From: Himantopus leucocephalus
Lineage: Eukaryota; Chordata; Aves; Charadriiformes; Recurvirostridae
Direction of reading: 5' to 3'
DNA length: 64,000 nt
Assembly (NCBI GenBank): GCA_003993805.1
Contig: RSEF01000004.1
Coordinates: 15,298,189 to 15,362,188 of the forward strand
Shown here: positions 60,944 to 64,000 of the stretch, piece after piece
Layout of the letters: the number at the start of each line of letters is the position of its first letter
Position numbering within the stretch: the first letter of the stretch is position 1
Translations under genes and position numbers: made by a program
The notes under the pieces: generated by a model
The model's input: only the letters and a program-made list of their open reading frames with translations
What the model was told of the DNA's origin: nothing
The model's database searches: none

Positions 60944-62386
60944 AGAGAGGATCATAACGGGGCTGATCAAACGTCCATCCAGATGAGCGCTTTGTGATGG
61001 ATACCATTTTTAGGCTCTTTTCTTAATCATCCACAGGACAATACGCAGCAATCCTTCCCCTCGTACACACAGCAACACACAGCAATGCTTCTAGGCATCT
61101 GGCCAGTGCTTTACAGGGCCAGCCAAAGCCTGGCCATACAAGAGTGTTTCTAGAAGAATATTTCTTACTTCAGGTGCCACTGAGAGGCTCCGGCAGCGTC
61201 CCGGTGGGAGACAGGAGGGAGCTGGGGACTGGTGCAACCTCTGCCTCTGTAGGATTGATCTCGCAAGGTTTCTGTCGGTTTTCCAGGCTGCATAAAGCTG
61301 ATGTCTTTTCCCTCAGTTTAGTCACAACATCTGCAGAAACCGATCAAAAGTCATACACCAGGAGTTTCAAAGATATTTTTCAGGGACTAACCATTTAAGG
61401 ATTTTCTTCAACAGAAATCAGATTTATACACTAAAGTCAAGGAGTAGCTGAATTCTAGAATATCTGTTTTACAGGATGCTCAGGTATTTACAATTTACCT
61501 CCCTCACCACTTCCATGACATCACCATTTCATTAATAAGGTGACTATACACCACACTACTGCTGCATCACTTCACAACACTTATTTTTAAAAATATAATT
61601 GTTATTTTAGAAAAAATGCCCTGGCTCCTTCCAAGAAAGACGACAAACTCTTCGGCAAGCAGTTAAGAAAGCATCCAGCTGCCACCACATCTCCCGTCCC
61701 GTGCCCAGGCTGAGACTGTAAATTTCCAGCAGGCGCCAGGACTAAAGGTAGGGAAGAGTGTTTAGATGCTCAACTAACCAAAATAAACATAATTGGCAAT
61801 ATTTCCCTGGGAAGCAGCAGATAATCGATAGAATACTAAATGATCACTTCTGCAACCATTGTTTGAACACAGATGGGATGTTAAATGAGCACGGTAACCT
61901 CAAAATGATTCCTAATTTATGTGACGATTATAAAATGCTGGATTTGTAATTACTGTTTTCCTTGATGCACACATGCAACTCAAATTAGCACTAATAGAAG
62001 TTATATGTACACGTGAAGAAAAAAGACCCCAAACATACTCCCATTATAGCTCTTTCCCCTCAAAAATTAATGACTTTTTTGTCAGTAAACATTTACGGAG
62101 TACTCCTGCACGGTATCATTACAAGATATAAACATATAGCAAACGAACCTTTCAAAAGAACAGCTGGAAGTTCAGCCAGTCGTACCTGGAGACACCCAGT
62201 CTGCTCCAGGCTCCCACCCCCCCACTCCCCACACAGCGTGCAAGACCACGCAGAGAGCGGTGACGATTGCTCTGGGCCAGGGACAGCAGGAGCAGTGGCT
62301 ACCGCAGCTCACATCAACATGGTGCAAGCGCATTAGAAGAACTATCAAAATTACATGTAAATAAACCAAAAACTCAACACATTTCC
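60944..62386. other. Non-coding sequence
   Basis: No supported gene. Short ORFs at 61144-61398, 61758-61949 and 62013-62336 are unrecognised. Confidence 0.55.
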
Positions 62387-62414
62387 TGCTTTTTCATTTG
62401 ATAATGAAAAAGCA
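62387..62414. repeat. Perfect 12-bp inverted repeat with 4-nt loop
   Basis: TGCTTTTTCATT, TGAT, AATGAAAAAGCA. The arms are exact reverse complements. A transcript of either strand would form a compact hairpin. It may be the core of a decayed inverted-repeat element, a structural element or chance. No flanking target-site duplication was seen. Confidence 0.85.
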
Positions 62415-62843
62415 AGAGTTACAGCTGCACAGAAGGAAATCCAGTCAGTAACTACACACAATGTCATCTCAGGGGCTCAGGCAAATTCTTAAAACAGATC
62501 TACTTCTACGGTTCACCCGTTAAGAGTTCACATTTATAAAAATACAGTATTTTAAAGTAAGAAGCAGTCAAGCTTTCAACAAGAATTTTCACTCTCATCA
62601 ACACGAGTGCTCTTCACCTGGTTTTGCAGCTCCATACACCGAAAATTAAGGGGATATAAAAGCCGAGTGGGAACAGAATTTGGGTGCACTATACGAACTT
62701 ACCTTTCTGGTCGATTATGGGAATTTGGCTGCCTTACGCTAACCCACACCCCCATAATTTGTTACCACCTTCACTGTCGTTACCATGCACTGCAAACAAC
62801 TGCTTTTACCAAAAAGGCCAATTCAAAGCTTCCCTTTCTGAGA

Positions 62844-63074
62844 GGAAGAGCCACACTCCCGTCGCTGTTACTAAAATCCCTGCTGTTTCCTCTGGGAATT
62901 GCTCGGAAAAGCCATTTTGACAGGACACCCATTTCTATTCGCAAAGATAAATCNCGGAAGAGCCACACTCCCATCGCTGTTATTAAAATCCCTGCTGTTT
63001 CCTCTGGGAATTGCTCGGAAAAGCTGGAAGAGCCATTTTGACAGGACACCCATTTCTATTCGCAAAGATAAATC
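62844..63074 (+). repeat. 110/119-bp direct duplication around a single N
   Basis: Copy one is 62844-62953, N is 62954 and copy two is 62956-63074. They differ by two transitions and a 9-bp insertion in the second copy (GCTGGAAGA within AAAGCTGGAAGAGCC). This is consistent with two haplotypes that carry an indel. Confidence 0.9.
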
Positions 63075-63216
63075 CTTTATTTAGTAATAATTATCTATAC
63101 ACAGATGAACAACAGGAGCCAGGGAAAGAAGTCTTCCAGCAGAATGTTTACACAATATGATGTGAAACTAGCTTTTTTTTGTTGTTCTTCAGCATCTATC
63201 ATCTTACTGTACAATG

Positions 63217-63325
63217 TAAATTTTACATTTCCATTCTGAAAAGAAACTTGAACATAATTTAAAATCTCAGNTAAATTTTACATTTCCATTCTGAAAAGAA
63301 ACTTGAACATAATTTAAAATCTCAG
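63217..63325 (+). repeat. 54-bp direct duplication around a single N
   Basis: Copy one is 63217-63270, N is 63271 and copy two is 63272-63325. The copies are identical. It is an unmerged contig overlap about 200 bp from the previous one. Confidence 0.9.
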
Positions 63326-64000
63326 CGTTAAGAGATGTAGGTAACTACTAATCCATACACCAGAACTGCTGAGAGCAAAGCCAGGGATCATCTGCAAGTA
63401 GCAAATTATGAATTTCCATCTATAAAAAGCAACACAACCTCCCCACCAACAACTGAGTTTTCTCACTTGGGGGTTGGAATAGCCAAAATTGTGTGCTGTG
63501 TCTTCATATCCTGTGCCTAATAAGCTTTTACATGGGAATTCAAATTCTGTAAGTTCACAGTTAATAGATGACTATACGCTGCAAGAAACAGCCCCTTTTT
63601 AACGTCCATTTTTCACAAACACATTTCCTTTAAAAACAGAGAATGAAGGGGAGGGATTAAGTAGCTTTTTCCACTCTAAAATTGCAGACAAAGATTTTAT
63701 AATGGTAGTAGATGACTTGAATTTTGAAAAACAACCAGCTAAAAGTCCAGAATATGAAAAGCTGCTGTTTAGAAAAGTGATGTTCCAGATTACTGAAGAG
63801 CAGAATTGCCACAGAGATCCACAGAGGCTGTGAAAGAGCTCCAAAACAAATCCGTTTTCTGTATGTAAGAAACGGTAAGGCTTTTTAAAGAGATGCCATC
63901 TACACTGTCTTAAGAGTTAGGGCACTACAGTGAGAGTCTCGCCAAAGCCGTGACTCTCCCATTCAGCGTTTTAAACGTCTGCTTCAAATGGTGACACTTC
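63326..64000. other. Non-coding sequence to window end
   Basis: AT-rich with no gene, repeat family or regulatory signal that I can support. Confidence 0.55.

Overview
This window looks like avian nuclear DNA, most likely intronic or intergenic sequence from a short-read draft assembly. The best organism clue is a CR1 LINE 3' end at 60793-60943, with the avian-type wording and the terminal octamer ATGATTCT. Interspersed repeats are sparse. Relics of ancient amniote SINEs (MIR type) sit near 14.0, 31.4, 39.7 and 39.95 kb. I recognise no complete protein-coding gene, rRNA, CRISPR array or bacterial or viral gene. The open frames are no longer than chance predicts for 64 kb of roughly 42-45% GC DNA, and none reads as a protein family I know.

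Layout. 1-15 kb is plain non-coding sequence with a small 31-bp minisatellite (3977), simple repeats and one MIR relic (about 14.0 kb). 15.05-16.1 kb holds a dense CpG island, a second CpG cluster, a TATA-like motif and a short ORF, and is the best promoter candidate away from the gap. 16-48 kb is AT-rich and non-coding, with long homopolymers, A/C-only tracts, possible conserved non-coding elements (29.3, 29.9 and 34.8 kb) and old SINE relics. 48.38-48.54 kb has exon-like structure: a strong acceptor, an open frame and two donors 9 nt apart. 51.2-52.7 kb becomes CpG-rich and runs into a 443-base assembly gap (52699-53141) that may hide a CpG island or first exon. 53.1-64 kb is AT-rich, visibly poorer in CpG up to about 57.7 kb, and contains the CR1 and a perfect 12-bp-stem hairpin.

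The strongest structural signal is technical. Eight single-N positions are each flanked by two adjacent, nearly identical copies (15-119 bp) of the same sequence. The copies differ mainly by transitions and small indels. This fits overlapping contig ends, probably from two haplotypes, joined with one N instead of being merged. It means false tandem duplications are present in the window. Other single Ns mostly sit at homopolymer edges.

No genes can be shown to work together here. If the window belongs to a gene, the mild A>T and C>G excess on the + strand (six sampled lines only) and the A/C tracts hint at transcription from the - strand. This is weak inference.
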